DNA from: Phaseolus vulgaris
Lineage: Eukaryota > Streptophyta > Magnoliopsida > Fabales > Fabaceae
Direction: 5' to 3'
DNA: 64,000 nucleotides
Assembly (NCBI RefSeq): GCF_000499845.2
Contig: NW_027174147.1
Span: forward strand, 1 to 64,000
Positions 63,761-64,000 of this stretch are shown piece by piece. The translations under genes and the position numbers were made by a program. The notes under the pieces are model-generated. The model searched no databases and was not told the DNA's origin. It worked only from the letters and a program-made list of their open reading frames with translations. The stretch's first letter is position 1. Each line of letters opens with the position of its first letter.

Positions 63761-64000
63761 CTCTTTGCGTAAGCAAATCAAGGGGAGATTGCAAGTCCTG
63801 TGTGCATCCGGGGGAATAGGAGATGTAACCCCTGGGCAAGTTGAGGCAGCAGAGAAAGTCCTCCTCACCCTCGAGTTAGTTCAGGCGAGAATATATTACA
63901 AGACCTCTTTGCTTAAATAAATTGAGGGAAGTTTGAATGTCCTCAGTGCAGAACCAGGCCAGCAAAGAATTAGGCGGTAACTTAGAAATACACATGTCAC
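63761..64000 (+). repeat. Degenerate edge of the 108-bp array
   Basis: Two diverged units with longer spacing (about 145 bp at 63646-63791) carry an inserted phrase ACCTCTTTGCGTAAGCAAAT and then fade out toward the window end. No gene is seen. Confidence 0.75.

Larger units (their letters stand above)
48734..64000 (+). mobile_element. Element D1: Tat-lineage element 3' half, split by D2, running off the right edge
   Basis: Begins inside RNase H at the C3 junction, continues through integrase to 50538, is interrupted by D2, resumes at 61694 with the integrase C-terminus, and then has a long tandem-repeat 3' UTR to the window end. TCACC (50534-50538 and 61689-61693) joins the two halves. Gag, protease and RT are missing on the left. 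Any antisense gene and the 3' LTR lie beyond 64000. Confidence 0.88.

Overview
The window is repeat DNA from a plant nuclear genome. I found no host gene, rRNA or tRNA in 64 kb. Nearly every base belongs to nested Ty3/gypsy LTR retrotransposons: gag with a retroviral-type aspartic protease, reverse transcriptase (RT) with YVDD or YFDD, RNase H and DD35E integrase (IN), LTRs bounded by TG...CA, and 5-bp target-site duplications (TSDs). A dicot, plausibly a legume, is my guess from the element types; genus cannot be settled without a search. The nesting depth and the chromovirus family suggest pericentromeric heterochromatin.

Four families are present. Families A, B and D are Tat-lineage elements. 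They carry two RNase H domains, a leader motif TGGCGCCCACCGTGGGG, and a gene on the opposite strand between pol and the 3' LTR. Family C is a CRM-like chromovirus whose pol C-terminus lies inside its LTR (ends TGATG...CATCA).

Layout: element A1 (minus) occupies 1-5617 and runs off the left edge. It sits in the antisense gene of A2 (plus, 5618-7858), which sits in the 5' LTR of B1 (plus, 7859 to about 25392). B1's gag is split by a solo LTR-C (8726-18778, TSD GTAGA), which is itself split by a 9-kb minus-strand C1 (9232-18247, TSD TTTTG). C1 is broken by two solo LTR-A copies (TSDs CTATG and AGATC). B1's 3' part holds a 105-bp tandem array and an antisense gene broken by a third solo LTR-A (TSD TTATC). 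C2 (25393-26646) is a plus-strand LTR and leader fragment. B2 (26647-39941) has both LTRs but no matching TSD. C3 (39942-48733, minus) contains a solo LTR-B (TSD TTAAC). D1 (48734 to the right edge, plus) is split in integrase by the complete 11.15-kb D2 (50539-61688, TSD TCACC). D1 ends in a 108-bp tandem array.

Gag-pol is damaged by stops or frameshifts in every copy. The most interesting unit is the antisense gene of the Tat families. In A2, B2 and D2 it has a pyrimidine-rich leader, a 5' UTR intron ending just before the ATG, and a domain exon. In B2 and D2 a second phase-conserved intron leads to a proline-rich, coiled-coil exon ending in VDGK. In D2 it is open throughout (predicted 714 aa) although D2's own gag-pol has four stops. 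Gag-pol and this gene converge, and a conserved block with an AATAAA-like motif lies just after the pol stop, before the tandem repeats.
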